Shown: piece by piece, positions 38,991 through 50,854 of the stretch
Position numbering within the stretch: position 1 is the first letter of the stretch
How the letters are laid out: each line of letters begins with the position of its first letter
Assembly (NCBI GenBank): GCA_027604665.1
Contig: JADGIZ010000001.1
Span: 4,057 to 68,056 of the forward strand
Length of the DNA: 64,000 bases
Direction of reading: 5' to 3'
Source of the DNA: Polyrhizophydium stewartii
Taxonomy: Eukaryota; Chytridiomycota; Chytridiomycetes; Rhizophydiales
Translations under genes and position numbers: made by a program
Notes under the pieces: generated by a model
Told to the model about the DNA's origin: nothing
Seen by the model: the letters and a program-made list of their open reading frames with translations, nothing else
The model's database searches: none

Positions 38991-39497
38991 GATTACTTAG
39001 AAATCAACCTAATGTAGTGAATCAGTCGAGGCTTCTTCGGCGCGGAGGCGCGGCTGACGCGAGCCTTTAGCTCGATCAAGAGGATAAAATTAATTAGATC
39101 AATGATAGAGTCGTATTCATTAGTTTTAGCAATTAGATATTAGTGATCTATGGACACTTAGCGGATGCGACAATTTGGAAAATGAAGCCGCGACAAATTA
39201 GAGCACCCTGATCGCCTCGAATATTTAAGAAGTAATCTGCTCTCCTGAATACAATTTATTCAGTATTTGTGATGAAGGTGTTATTAGCAAGACTAGCAGT
39301 GAAATTATGTATACAATTATTACTACAAATCGCTCATAGAGCGAGTTGGCCCTCAGGGCTCAATTTGAGGAGACTCCGTGATTTAACCACGCAACACTTT
39401 TATGGTGACTCTTGTTTCAATTTTACATATCAGTATTCATCAGATTTTGAGAACTGCTAAATTATGAGTAGATCGCGGAGCCGCTTAAGAATGCTCT

Positions 39498-39547
39498 TCA
39501 ATAATAAAGAAAAGTAGGATGATCTAAATTGACCTTCGAATCATCCA
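39498..39547. repeat. 50-bp direct repeat, copy 1
   Basis: TCAATAATAAAGAAAAGTAG then GATGATCTAAATTGACC and TTCGAATCATCCA; identical at 41962-42011. The TGGATGATTCGAAGGTCA end is not palindromic, so this is not a hairpin family. Confidence 0.8.
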
Positions 39548-39739
39548 CCTCGAAATATAGGGAGATAGTGTATAGCAGTAGAAAAAAGGGAACTCCGAAA
39601 ACAATAATCAACATCGATTGCTGTTTTTTGGAGCAGCGGTTATTCTCGCTCCACAGCTTGATTAGATGGTGAATATAGGGGAGCGATGAAATACGATAAA
39701 GGTGGTAAGATAGAAAGACGAAAAACAATTACAAGATCA

Positions 39740-41090
39740 AATCTATGATATCACTAAGATAGACAATAAAATCTGTGCTCAAAGAAGGCAATAGGTAATA
39801 TGGAATGAGTGAATAGGTAAAAAGGGTACAGAATGGAATAGATAAATGCTAACCAATAAAAATGCTATCCAGAATCAATAAGATCTCTTCCAATATAATA
39901 TATTCCACATTAGGTTAGACTTTCCCTTATAAGCTAAATGTATAGGTTGGTCCCAAAGATATGAAAAATTCGAATCTAGCATAATGATAATCCAAATATA
40001 AAGAGATAGACCTATTCTAGATTAGAGAACCCAAAATCTTTTAATATACCATAAGTAGCATAAACCAATAAGATCTCTTCCAATTATAGAACCCCAATGA
40101 GATACAATAGTTTATTCATATAAGTTAACAGATCCTCTAAATTATTTATAAAAGATGAAAATGTATATTGATAGAGTATAATTATCTAAAGTCCTATACA
40201 TTATTAGACTCTAAGAATTAAGTAAATCAAAGATCTTGATCTAATGTAACTATAAATAATCTCCATCTATTTTCTAATTGTACAATAAGTCAAACCTATA
40301 TAGAATTGGTTCATATATTAACCTTTATTCTGGTTCCATTGTTCTTTCTCCTACTAATCTCAGATCTATATATATTGGTTCTTATCCTGATGAAATATTG
40401 GTATAAGAGGGGTTTAGTATAGATCCTCTTTGGTCCATAATATAAACAATCTGATATATTCTATGAGTTAGTCATCTAAATACAAGTTAGATATATAATA
40501 TCCTCTCTATTAGGGGTCTCCCAATTAATTTCCCTTGCTTCTCTATTTGCTCTAATATTAGTAGAGATACTCTATTAGACTTATAGGAATCTCCAATAAA
40601 AGGATACATAAGGAAGGTGCAGAAATTAATAATTATTAAATAAAGAACATTATCCTAAAGATGTGATCTGTCCAATGGAATAAACCAGAATTAAGCTATC
40701 TATCTTCTATAAAGCATTAGAAATCTACTTTGATTATATGGAGTCTCCCTAAATTAAATAATTAGATTGAAAAGGATATTATTTAGTATACCCTCTCTTG
40801 TATAGATCATAAGAACTTACTACATTATCCCTTAAAATGACTAGTTTACATAATTAATTAACAACCTAAGAGAGAAACCCACACCTCTATTTAGGACTCT
40901 GATAGATTAACTTATATCCCAATCTTTTGTTAGATTATCATGATGACTCATCTATAAAGAAAACTCTATGGAGACTGGTCGGCCCCCTCCAAATCAATTG
41001 AACCAAACTATAACCTCCCATAATTATCCAATTTATTTCTCAGTCCTGAGCCACTCTTATACTATTTATTAAGCTCGCTGGTTTTTTTAC
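39740..41090. other. Hairpin-free, TAG-rich AT block II, ending in C11/T6 run
   Basis: No GC hairpins over 1.3 kb. Short plus frames without TAA include 40002-40151 (LHKPIRSLPIIEPQWDTIVY), with TAG at Leu-like sites. CAATAAGATCTCTTCCAAT occurs twice (39878 and 40066). The block ends at a run of 11 C and 6 T (41090-41106). Likely decayed coding DNA; no family recognised. Confidence 0.4.
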
Positions 41091-41106
41091 CCCCCCCCCC
41101 TTTTTT

Positions 41107-43584
41107 GTTTCTTACTATTACCTATACATTAGAAGGGGAGAATAGAGACTAAATCTATCTGTTTAGCTTTGACGTCAATCATAGTCCAAATCTCGTGTAG
41201 AAAGTAACGATCAACACTAGAATCGGCCGTGAGGGCGATTCCCACTGACGTGGTGCAATCTAATTGATTTTATATGTATGGTACCTATTCACGTGGTTTT
41301 TAGCGTGAATAATACTTGTCATATCATTTCTAGGGTTTTACTGTTAAAGGGTTAACATTAGTAAATAGATGGTGTTTAGAGCGGGGCATCCCCGCGCGGC
41401 GCGCGCCCGGTAAGAAGCGTAGGCGGGAATTAGTTAATCCGAAACTCTCTAAATAGTAGTTAACCGTAGCGGCGTCTGAGCGTAATATATATTAGAAGAT
41501 TCAGGAGCCATATAGCCTTTGAGGCTCGAATCAGATCAAGTTGAACATGTAGCTTCTGTTATAAGCCACTTCATCTGAGACATAAAAATAATATATGTTA
41601 GTCCTTTTATTGAGAATCCACCAAGAAGAGTTCTTCCAGTTAGCAACACAGGTTAGTTAATTAAGCTCTTCATGAGTTTTGAATTGATGTAAGGAATCAT
41701 GAGGATAGATCTTCAACTTTAAACGATTGTTGATCCATTATTACGCCCATGAAGCTGTTACATTTATCTATAGTTCGATTTGACCTTAAATGAAGCAATT
41801 TGTATAATTGCAAAACTGCCTTAATTTCTAGGCTAAATGCATTTAATCCTTATAAGACCTTTTGCTCCACACGGCATGAATGAGATCTTATAAGTAGAGA
41901 GGAGAAGACCCATGTAGAGTAACTAAATTGAAGTTAACCATTTAAAGTAATTGGGCTCGAATCAATAATAAAGAAAAGTAGGATGATCTAAATTGACCTT
42001 CGAATCATCCAGCTAAACTTTAGATCCTTCATTTAATTGCGAGCCCGCTTATTTTCATATTTAAGGGAGGATAATTCCTTTGGACTATTTTTATTTATCT
42101 CCCCTGTTTCTGCTTATAAAAATATGAAAATCCTCAAAATATAAGAAATGTATCAGTTTTTTCATTGAACCTAAAATCATTACAACAGCTACGCCCCTCA
42201 AAGGGGCGGGCGCTTGAAGCGCCCCGGGTTTCGGTTTTCACCCCCTCTCATATCTGGAAAAGCCCCTGTACTAACAATAGTGGTCTAAATTGATTTAGGC
42301 TTTTATCTAGCTATACTAAAGATCTCCGCAGCGGCCGCTAGGAGCCGCTCCAAATCTCGATTTTATTGTGGTCGCTCTACGGAGCTAATTTTATAAGCCC
42401 CTATTAAGAATTATTAAATATCTCACCCGGAGCCCCGATGCAACTCATATAGGCGATCGAAGATTGCTGCAATCTGAGGGAACTACAGCAGTTACAGGTA
42501 TATTGGAACATTACAAAATAATCAACTAATAAATCTTTCACAATTAGAGGCAGATGAGAATTACCATTTCTGAACCCTCTTACAATTTATGCGGTTATTT
42601 CCCCACAGTGTTTGCAGCGGTGTATCCAACAACTCAGGAATAGAATAGTCAGTTAAGTAAGATCTTCCTACTTGTCAAATGCATACTAGTTATGTTTGTG
42701 CTATAGAAAATGAATTCTTATTGTATACATAAAGTTGATATGGCATTGAGAAACTAAAGTTAGATTGGATCTTTATTTAAAATCAATTAAAGCTTCAGTA
42801 TTACTTAGCAACCTCTGGAACGTCTAATCTGACCACGACTCACCATTTTATTGGATCAGGAGTTTATAAGAATTCGCGGCGAGGGCGCCTAAAAGCCCCT
42901 TGATTATGGGCTCCCAAAATGGAATGAAATAGTTCTAACCCCGGGATACAATAAATTACAAAGTTTAATACATTTTTCCTAGAACAACTCATATAAATAA
43001 GTGAACCAATTGATACGCGTATTTACTTACACCTCATAGATTACATAAGCTAAGGCTTCTTGATTATCATATGACGAGGATATCCTAATATTATAAATAA
43101 AAAGAGGGATTCTTAAGAACTAAATGGCGCAATAATCTAATAGTAAATTGTATATCCCACCCTTATACTCTTTGACGGTATAAATGAAACATCTTAACCA
43201 TAATTGAGTTTAATCTGTGTAGTTATATGCGATTGAACTACGATCGTTAGTTACCACTATTACTATTAGGATACCTTCCTTGAAGTTATATAACTATTAT
43301 TTAGACTGGATATATAAGCTGATATATAGAAACTTGATTTAGATAGATTACAATATCAGAAATTATACACTCTTTAATTTAGATTGGTTTCATGTGAAGC
43401 TCATTGATTCGATAAATCTTATAAGAGTAGATAATACAGCTAAGCTGGGGCTAAATTGTAGACGCGCCAGGTTTAACTACTTCTTTTCTGATTCTGGTTT
43501 ACCTAAAGTTGATTACCGTTCCATTTCCTTCATTTAATTCAGTTCATTTCACTACTACGATCAATCGGCTCTTCGCCTCAGACC
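41107..43584. other. Intergenic, no gene recognised
   Basis: Contains the dispersed TAGATGGTGTTTAGAGCGGG repeat at 41366 followed by GC hairpins (41380-41425), and hairpins at 42190-42230 and 42320-42375. No frame supported. Confidence 0.5.
41962..42011. repeat. 50-bp direct repeat, copy 2
   Basis: Exact copy of 39498-39547 in the same orientation. Confidence 0.8.
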
Positions 43585-43676
43585 ATTCCTCCGATTTGTC
43601 TACACTTCGTTGCGATCTCCCCTCTGAGCCTCCTTCCGTTTCACTTCACTACGTTCCTCAGGCAAATCGTATGAGG
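43585..43676 (-). other. Structured element family S1, copy C
   Basis: On the minus strand: invariant CCTCATAC, stem GATTTG/CAAATC, inner stem CTGAG/CTCAG around GAAACGGAAGGAGG, and invariant GGAGGAAT at the end. It has the same layout as 49656-49755 and 55244-55337 but different, still complementary, stems. Confidence 0.75.
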
Positions 43677-44649
43677 ATATCAATAATTATTATACACCCC
43701 CACCTCGATGCCAGCATCTTAGTCCCCCTTTTTAGGGTGATTTAATTAGGTAAGTAACTCATTAATTGAGTGAAAGCGGCTACGCGACATGTATTATTTT
43801 GTATTTGAGCTTTCTACTTATTCGGAGCAGCTCCGCTGCGGCATTAGATAGGAAATAGAGCGTGGTTGCGAAAAGATCGAGGATCGATCGAGGAACAGAA
43901 CCAACTCCTTCGGTCCATTTACTCGATTTTCTATTGTCCAGCACTAAACACCATCTAATCAAAATAAAGGGTAAATCGCATCCGCTTGTTTGGATTTTCC
44001 GGCCGCGACGGAGTCGCTCCAAATTGCTGAAAAGTAATAGCTTCATCACAACTTTCCAAATTGCAAAATAGAAGCGAGATTCAAGTGAATGAGTTTAACT
44101 ACCCGAGCGAAGTCGAGGGTTTAAACGATTGACACGACCTCTTTTATGAATTATTTAACTCAATTTATCAAGGGCTTCTCTGAAGCTTAAGCTATACGAG
44201 CTGGAGTTATGATATAGTTAGGTCAGATTTAGCTAAGCAAGAAATGGTTCAATTAATTAGATTCTGCAAAAGAATTCAATCCTTTGGCAATTCCTGACTG
44301 ATTTAGAACTTAAATCTTCCTTTACCATCCAGGTCATCTAATCTAGTATATAGTTATTTCTATACTGAGGTACTAATATTTATTTGGGTTAAAACTTATT
44401 GATCAGAGATAAACTAGGTATAAATAAGAGGTCGTACTAAAGAGAATCATGCTCGCATTTAAATGATTGTAACAATCTAGTCTTTTAGAAGAGCTAGAAC
44501 AAAAACTTATTGAAGCTGCAACCACACAACCAGAGGTTGTTCCAACCTTAGGCAAGATAAAGCTTAATACTTGATTATCTTTTAGCTTTAATTGAGTCAA
44601 TACTAAATATATCCCCACAATCTACATAATGAATAACATCAAAATGCGG
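43677..44649. other. Intergenic, no gene seen
   Basis: Short palindromes at 43825-43840 and 44005-44020, and GATCGAGGATCGATC at 43878. The minus frame 43780-44049 is open but contains hairpins and has no match. Confidence 0.45.
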
Positions 44650-44724
44650 ACCGGAGGGGACGTGACGTAGGAGCCTTTACAAGGCTCCGGTCACTCCGCG
44701 ACCGGGCTTCGCCCTACGTCGCAC
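44650..44724. repeat. Nested GC-hairpin cluster
   Basis: GACGTAGGAGCCTTTACAAG, GGCTCCGGTCACTCCGCGAC, CGGGCTTCGCCC and TACGTCGC: nearly the same 60 bp as at 53758-53822. Confidence 0.85.
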
Positions 44725-47662
44725 CTTCGAATCCATCAAAATAATATAGATACCAATGATTAACCAATAGTGTTTTTATTTACACCCTCAGCGAAATCAG
44801 CTAATCCTGTAAGAGGACCCATGCTCGATCTTTCAGATCGACTAATCATTGCAAAAGAAAAAGATAATAGAGAGAAAGAATCGATTTGAATACCGAAGAA
44901 TAAAATTAACCTCTTTAAGAGATAAGCCCTAAGTTCAACTTTAGCTGTTAAATAATAATGGCCTTTCAAGCATACGTAGTTTAAATAATTAATAGGATAA
45001 ACTGGTAAACCACCCCAATTTAGGAGACTCCGTGATTAAGACTCTTAATGGCTTTTAGAAAGACAAAAGGCTATCGGCTTTAATAAATAGGAGCGATCGT
45101 AGATCGCCTTTGTTAGATAGAAGTATGAAGGTCAAATTCAGTCTTTAAGTGTTAGCTCTTCAATTTCCGCAAATATTAAAATCTCCGCTTGAATTTGTCA
45201 ACATTTTTAATTATTTGAGATTTTCACTCAATTCTTAATAAACTCCTTGGATAGTTTTCTAGAAGTATTTATAGTTGACCTCCTAAGCTAGGTATAAAGA
45301 ATACAATTTTTATAAAGCTAGGAGATAATTAGATGGGACTGTTGAATCTTGTAAACCTGTAAAACTTCTATAGATTAGCCACTCATAGGGCGGTCGTATT
45401 CCAAATTCTAAACTTACTATATTAAAATCCGAAAGATATGTTGACGTTAACCTATACTTGTGATATTGATGATTTTACTACAATTAACCAGCGTAGCTCA
45501 TTTTTAATAATAAATCTCAAGGAGCTAATCCGGGCTTGACCGCGTACTCTATCGAGTGGGTCAACTTCCAGATCGAGGTAAGATCTAAACGATTTTGATT
45601 CGCTTCGCTCATTCATTACCCTCGGATCAATTGAGGGGGATACGCAATGAGGAAAAATCTCCACAACTAATAGCTCAAATCAAATATTCGGTAATAGAAA
45701 TCATGATCTATTTGGTTTCTCTAATAACACCATAATAAATAGGGATTAGAATTGTCTACTTATTATAAGAAATTGATAGGTGTAATATAAGCACCGTAGG
45801 TCAAATTGATATAGAGTGATATCTATAAATAAGCCCGTAACAGAGTTGCATAGTAACTATTGATAATGATAACATGACGTATCGGTCACTTCAACCCTCC
45901 CTTCGTTCAGGTAGTTAAGCTCCCTCACTCTCAGATTACGATCAGGCCAAACCTACTAATCACGCAGTCGCTCAAAACCAATCGGGCTAGCGTCAGCTCG
46001 CGCCTAGCGATGCCCTACACGAACTCTAAGCAATAACAATTTTGAAATTCTGACATGACTACTAACGACTGATTAACTAAACTATAGATACTAATCTCTG
46101 ACATTTATGTATGGCCTAACTATTCTCAAACTTGTTCCCTCATTCAACATGCTATCCGTGCATTTCTAATATAGAACATTAAACATAATCATTAATTGGA
46201 TAATCAGGATCTGGACTAAGAATGACTAATCGAATAAAAGAGCTAGAAATGATCATAAGAATTCGATCGCAACGGAGTTGCTCCGGAAATTTAATTAAAG
46301 GATTCAATCCAGCTAAGTTCAAAGAATTGTCAAATCTCTCAATGAATGGATAGTTGGTGTCACCTCAATGAGAAACTTATATATTTATAAAGACTCATAA
46401 CCTATCTTCCTTCAATCAATGTAATTGATTGCTCTAGGGTCCTAGAGTTTTAATCCCGCAGAAGGGGATAATTTGAACGCAAGAGCTCATTAGCTGTCAA
46501 CCGCTTGGCTTCGGCTCCGCGTAGACAATTGGTGCTTAATTTGCTTGCTATATTCCTGATACTTAATTCTATTTGGTTATATAATAATGACTTGATTCCT
46601 TCAAATTGTTTGGGCTAGATAGACATTAGAATCTATTAAGCTGTCAACAGTAATCTCTTGTATCGATCCTTTGGATCTCAATCAAGAATGCATAATTCTA
46701 ATACATTCACAAATATGAATTATACTACATTCAATCAAATTTTGGATGGAACCATACGAAGTGATGACCAACCAATGAACTTAGGTACCTAAATTGTCAA
46801 AAGTGTTTCTTTCCAGTTTCTACATCTTTCTGATTATCTAGACCCTATGCAACTAGGTGGATATGGAGAATTTTAATCAATAGTCAACTATCAATTTATC
46901 TTAGCTTGTTAGCAATACCTATTACAAATAAAATAGGTAATTAACACCAGATCAAAGATGATAAAGTTTTTTTGTTGGAAACTAGAGCGGCGGATGCCGC
47001 GGTCGCTAGTAGGGGCGCCTCAGGCGCCCCGGTCGCGGCCAAAACAATTTGAATTAGCATCAGTTTAGAATAAAGCGAATGTTAATGAGCGGAAATCAAA
47101 ATCGTCTCTGCTTAGCTTATACGGAGAATCTTTTATTTAGTAGAATTCAAATTCATTAACCAAAAATTCAATTTGCAACATTTAACTGAAATCGGCGACG
47201 CACTGCGGAATTATTAGAAGATAGTGTTCAACTCCAACAGTTGCTAATAGTTAATTGTGGTTTAACACTAGATACTTGGGAAATTTCTAGATTAGAATGA
47301 TGATAGCTAATGTTACTGGTCATACAACACTATGATAACAACCTCTACTGCCTAGATACTTGGAAATAGAGCAAGACCAGGTGTTACCGATCGATTGATC
47401 TAATCACACTTTACCCAAGAAAGACCATCTATTATAGATTAGACCCAATACACCAATAAGATTATACTATTACTCCGAAACTCAGCGCGCGCGGCGCCGC
47501 GATAAAAGAAAACACCATCTGCTTGAAAATGATCAAAAACCTGCAAATCGCCCCAGGGGATTTGGCAATGAACTAAATCTAAGCCCCTGATCTCATCACA
47601 CTTTTCCCAAGAAACACCATCAAATCAGGACATAAGAGCACATCAATAAAGACGACCTCCAT
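44725..47662. other. Intergenic, no gene recognised
   Basis: A GC-hairpin cluster at 46984-47040 (GCGGCGGATGCCGC, GGGGCGCCTCAGGCGCCCC) and GCGCGCGCGGCGCCGCG at 47485-47500. The word GGAGACTCCGTGATT at 45022 recurs at 39368. No supported gene. Confidence 0.5.
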
Positions 47663-47858
47663 CGGGCGGCGACGGAGTCGCGGACGCTAGTCGCGTCAGC
47701 ACGCTTGAGCGTCGGGGCGTCGCCCCGGTCGCGGAGTGACCGGAGCCTTGTAAAGGCTCCTACGTCGCACCAGCGAGGCCTTTAAGGCCCCCGGATCTCT
47801 TAAGAGATCCGGGTGGAGGCTAGTCACGTCCGCGACCGCCCTACGGGCTACGTCGCTC
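47663..47858. repeat. 196-bp nested GC-hairpin cluster upstream of the endonuclease relic
   Basis: A chain of at least eight hairpins including the 53-bp block shared with 33841-33893, GGAGCC..GGCTCC, CGGATCTC..GAGATCCG and ACCGCCCTACGGGCTACG. It lies where the first LAGLIDADG motif of the gene at 47981 would be expected. Confidence 0.85.
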
Positions 47859-47980
47859 AATTCAGAATAAAGTCAGGCATTCTATGAATGCTTTAATGCG
47901 ATAATTAAATAAGTTCAAGGAATTAGCCGCTTAAATTCACATTTAGTATAGGTCAATTAAACACAGTAGAGAATTATCTT

Positions 47981-48756
47981 ATGCTTAAAGAAATTCAAAA
48001 AGTTTTGAAATGCGACTCTATAATTGAATTTTCAAGACCAACAATTGATAGATCTAATTGGAAAGCTTTAACTTAGAAAGTAAGGAAACTCAAAGATTTG
48101 CAAGTCATAATTGAGTTTTTTGAAGTTTATAATCTTCAGTCGACAAAACATTATTATTTTTCTTTATTTAAATCAGCTTATTTTGTATATTTAAATGATG
48201 CCATACCTAAAGATGAAAAAGTCAAATTCATAAGCAATGTTATTTCTAAATTTCCTCAAGGTGAAAATAATAACAATCTAATTAACTCATTAGTATCAAC
48301 TGAATTAGATCCCAATTGGATCTCTGGATTTTTTAATGGTGATGGTAATTTTACACTTAATGTTCATAATAGTGTAAAAACTGGTATCAGAAGCACTCCT
48401 AGGGTTAGATTGTGTCAACATCAGCGTGATCTAATTTTATTAGAACGTATAGATGATTATTTTAATAATATGGGCCAATTTCATTTAAATAAAATAACAT
48501 TTTGCTATGAATATAAAATTACTGATAAATCCTCGATCTGGAAGATCGAGTCATACCTCATTTTTAGAGTTATCGATTATGGGGAGTTAAACAATTAGAT
48601 TTTCAAGATTTTGTTTAGGGTATGAATATACACGCTAAATATAGAAATAATTTAAAACGTTATTCTAATATGACTTTAGTTGATCGTGTAGAATTATTGA
48701 GATTATTTGGGCAAATGAACTCTTATCGTATAACTCAATTCCAACCTCAATTTTAA
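47981..48756 (+). pseudogene. LAGLIDADG homing endonuclease, 5'-truncated and frameshifted
   Basis: With TAG as leucine the frame opens at about 47911 and has its first ATG at 47981 (MLKEIQKVLKCDSI). It carries the end of a first LAGLIDADG domain (VIIEFFEVYNLQSTKHYYF) and a full second motif NWISGFFNGDGNFTL near residue 112. A TAG at 48074 reads as Leu in LTLKVRKLKDL. The frame shifts by one at about 48595; the other frame continues DFQDFV-L-GMNIHAKY (L = TAG at 48616) to MNSYRI and a TAA at 48754. A 19-nt palindrome (CTCGATC..GATCGAG) sits at 48530-48552. The first motif is missing: upstream lies a 196-bp GC-hairpin cluster. Read without the alternative code, only 48098-48598 appears open. 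Confidence 0.85.
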
Positions 48757-48810
48757 TTTTATTATCCTTTAGTACGCTTTTTAATGGGTCTAGGATCTAC
48801 CGTTTAAACT

Positions 48811-49281
48811 GATTGTGTAATTCATAGTAAAGTATCCGTCATACTCGGAAGCAACCCCTGGTTGTCAGGTAGTGATTAGACCCTAGCAGCAATTTCTCCT
48901 TGGTTCTAGACAGGGTACGCAGATGGTGATGGTACTTTTTATTTTTCTATTAAAAAATCTACTAAATATTCTTTAGGATATCAAGTTCTTTAGAAATTTG
49001 CAATTACTGCAGAATTGACTAAAGCTAATCAAGTTGATGGGGACAGGCAATTATAAATTGCTCGATCTTAGTTGTATACAGAATTTACACAGGATATCTT
49101 TGATCGCTCAATTCTACTTTTATATAATCATCTAACAACTGCAGGTGATGTTATATTATCGTAACCCTTTCCTATAAATGTTTATGCATTATCTGTTAGA
49201 CAAATAGATTATGCTAATAAAGCTCGTGGAGCTAGCCCATCTCGGATGGGCGCTGGAACCTCAACCTTCAGCATAATTTAA
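48811..49281 (+). pseudogene. Second LAGLIDADG relic directly downstream
   Basis: The plus frame reads PWF-L-TGYADGDGTFYFSIKK (L = TAG), a good LAGLIDADG motif, then GYQVL-L-KFAITAELTKANQ and INVYALSVRQIDYANKA. At least four in-frame TAG codons occupy leucine-like positions. Two TAA stops interrupt it: one (49054) inside the palindrome CAATTATAAATTG, the other at 49162. Only one motif is present. Whether it belonged with the preceding frame or is a separate gene is unclear. Confidence 0.7.
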
Positions 49282-49655
49282 ATGTCTGTTATAAATAGAG
49301 AGAGCAGTGAGGGCGCTTCATCAGTAAAAGAAGCTAAAGGGTTAGATTTAAGGTTACACAAGAATCTCTCAATTAAATCGTTGTAATTATGATAAACTCA
49401 AAATATAATCAAGCAATCATTTGAATTGCATGCTATTGTATTTCCTTTGATTTGTTAGGACTCCGTCCGATTCTTCAGAGCGGCTGCGCAATTTGATTAT
49501 TTTCACCCTATTTCATAATCCTCCTATAAAACCCATCTAATGCCCTAATAAAGATCCTCAATGCAATTATGAATCCACCCCTGTGGCAAGGGGTCGAACG
49601 AAGCCGCCTCCTCAAAGGAGGCTCGGAGTGAGGGGGGTAGTTAGCTAAAGAGTAT

Positions 49656-49755
49656 CCTCATACGATTTCATCCGAGTACTGGACTGTAGGGAAGCACGGA
49701 GGTGTCCATTAGACAAGCTTGAAAAGCTGCTGGCGTATGGTGAAATCGGAGGAAT
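49656..49755 (+). other. Structured element family S1, copy A
   Basis: Invariant CCTCATAC, outer stem GATTTCA/TGAAATC, inner stem TGGAC/GTCCA around GGGAAGCACGGAGGT, and invariant GGAGGAAT end. The CCTC of the start can pair with GAGG of the end, leaving ATAC bulged. Confidence 0.75.
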
Positions 49756-49825
49756 TGTATACGAATATTTTTGGATAATTCTTAAGTGTTTTCTTAGCTT
49801 TCTAAATAAATTATTATGGTATACC

Positions 49826-50662
49826 CTATTGTCTAACCACCTGGCGAAAGGTACTGTTGGAAGGTTGAAGTGACTGAACGATTCTTTTGAACAAACTAAG
49901 TTTGTGAAAGGAAAAAGCTAAAGTTGAAGCGGCTCAAAATCAGTAAAAAAGAAAGCAAACCTTTAGCTGGAACCGAAGCGACTCCGTCGCGGCCACAAAT
50001 TAAGCTTCTAAAGAAGCTCCTCATAATGATAAATCTGATCAAAGATTAGACAGCGAAGCTGTGAATAACTAAAGGCAACCCTAAGTTGCTTCATCAGTAT
50101 TATTACACTCCTATAGAAATTCTCATGACCTCTTACTATCCTTCATTAGATCAACTAGATTTCTCTGCAGGCGGATCCCGAACTCCTCGGGTCCATCCCC
50201 TAGTCTTGAGCGGCTTAGATTATTGGGCCTTCATAGGTTACCTATTGTCTAACCACCTGGCGAAAGGTACTGTTGGAAGGTTGAAGTGACTGAACGATTC
50301 TTTTGAACAAACTAAGTTTGTGAAAGGAAAAAGCTAAAGTTGAAGCGGCTCAAAATCAGTAAAAAAGAAAGCAAACCTTTAGCTGGAACCGAAGCGACTC
50401 CGTCGCGGCCACAAATTAAGCTTCTAAAGAAGCTCCTCATAATGATAAATCTGATCAAAGATTAGACAGCGAAGCTGTGAATAACTAAAGGCAACCCTAA
50501 GTTGCTTCATCAGTATTATTACACTCCTATAGAAATTCTCATGACCTCTTACTATCCTTCATTAGATCAACTAGATTTCTCTGCAGGCGGATCCCGAACT
50601 CCTCGGGTCCATCCCCTAGTCTTGAGCGGCTTAGATTATTGGGCCTTCATAGGTTACCTATT
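49826..50662. repeat. 416-bp perfect tandem duplication
   Basis: Unit 49826-50241 repeated at 50242-50657, plus 5 bp (CTATT) of a third. The open frames at 50086-50289 and 50502-50684 are two copies of the same piece of the unit and resemble no protein family. It contains GCGACTCCGTCGC and GCAACCCTAAGTTGC hairpins. Confidence 0.93.
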
Positions 50663-50832
50663 AGATGATCTTCTAGTTATCTGAATGGTTCTCAATAATA
50701 TTAGTCAGTCCTCTATAGTCTTAAGCAGAGTCTAGACTTGTCAAGCTGATTCCTTTTAGTCTAGATTCCCAAGTACTACATGATAATAAGCTCCTCTGTT
50801 ACTTTCTAAACCTCCTTCGCCTCCAGAGGAGG

Positions 50833-50854
50833 ACCATGAGAATATGGGGGAATA
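50833..50854 (+). repeat. 22-bp match to the sequence upstream of rnl
   Basis: ACCATGAGAATATGGGGGAA plus TA; the reverse complement lies at 62926-62947 next to rnl, and parts (ATATGGGGGAATA) recur at 13266. It may be an rnl fragment or a dispersed repeat. Confidence 0.6.

Larger units (their letters stand above)
34869..39497. other. Intergenic, no gene recognised
   Basis: GC-hairpin clusters at 35806-35857, 36200-36253, 37925-37966 and 38908-38990, and two copies of the GTGGAGGT element. Plus frames at 36600-36660 read hydrophobic (FDIAVTLYILGLFLMYTLFI) but stop soon and match nothing certain. Confidence 0.45.

Noticed and set aside
50086..50684. Two near-identical short open frames
   Set aside because: They are the two copies of the 416-bp tandem unit; the sequence shows no family resemblance and no conserved start.
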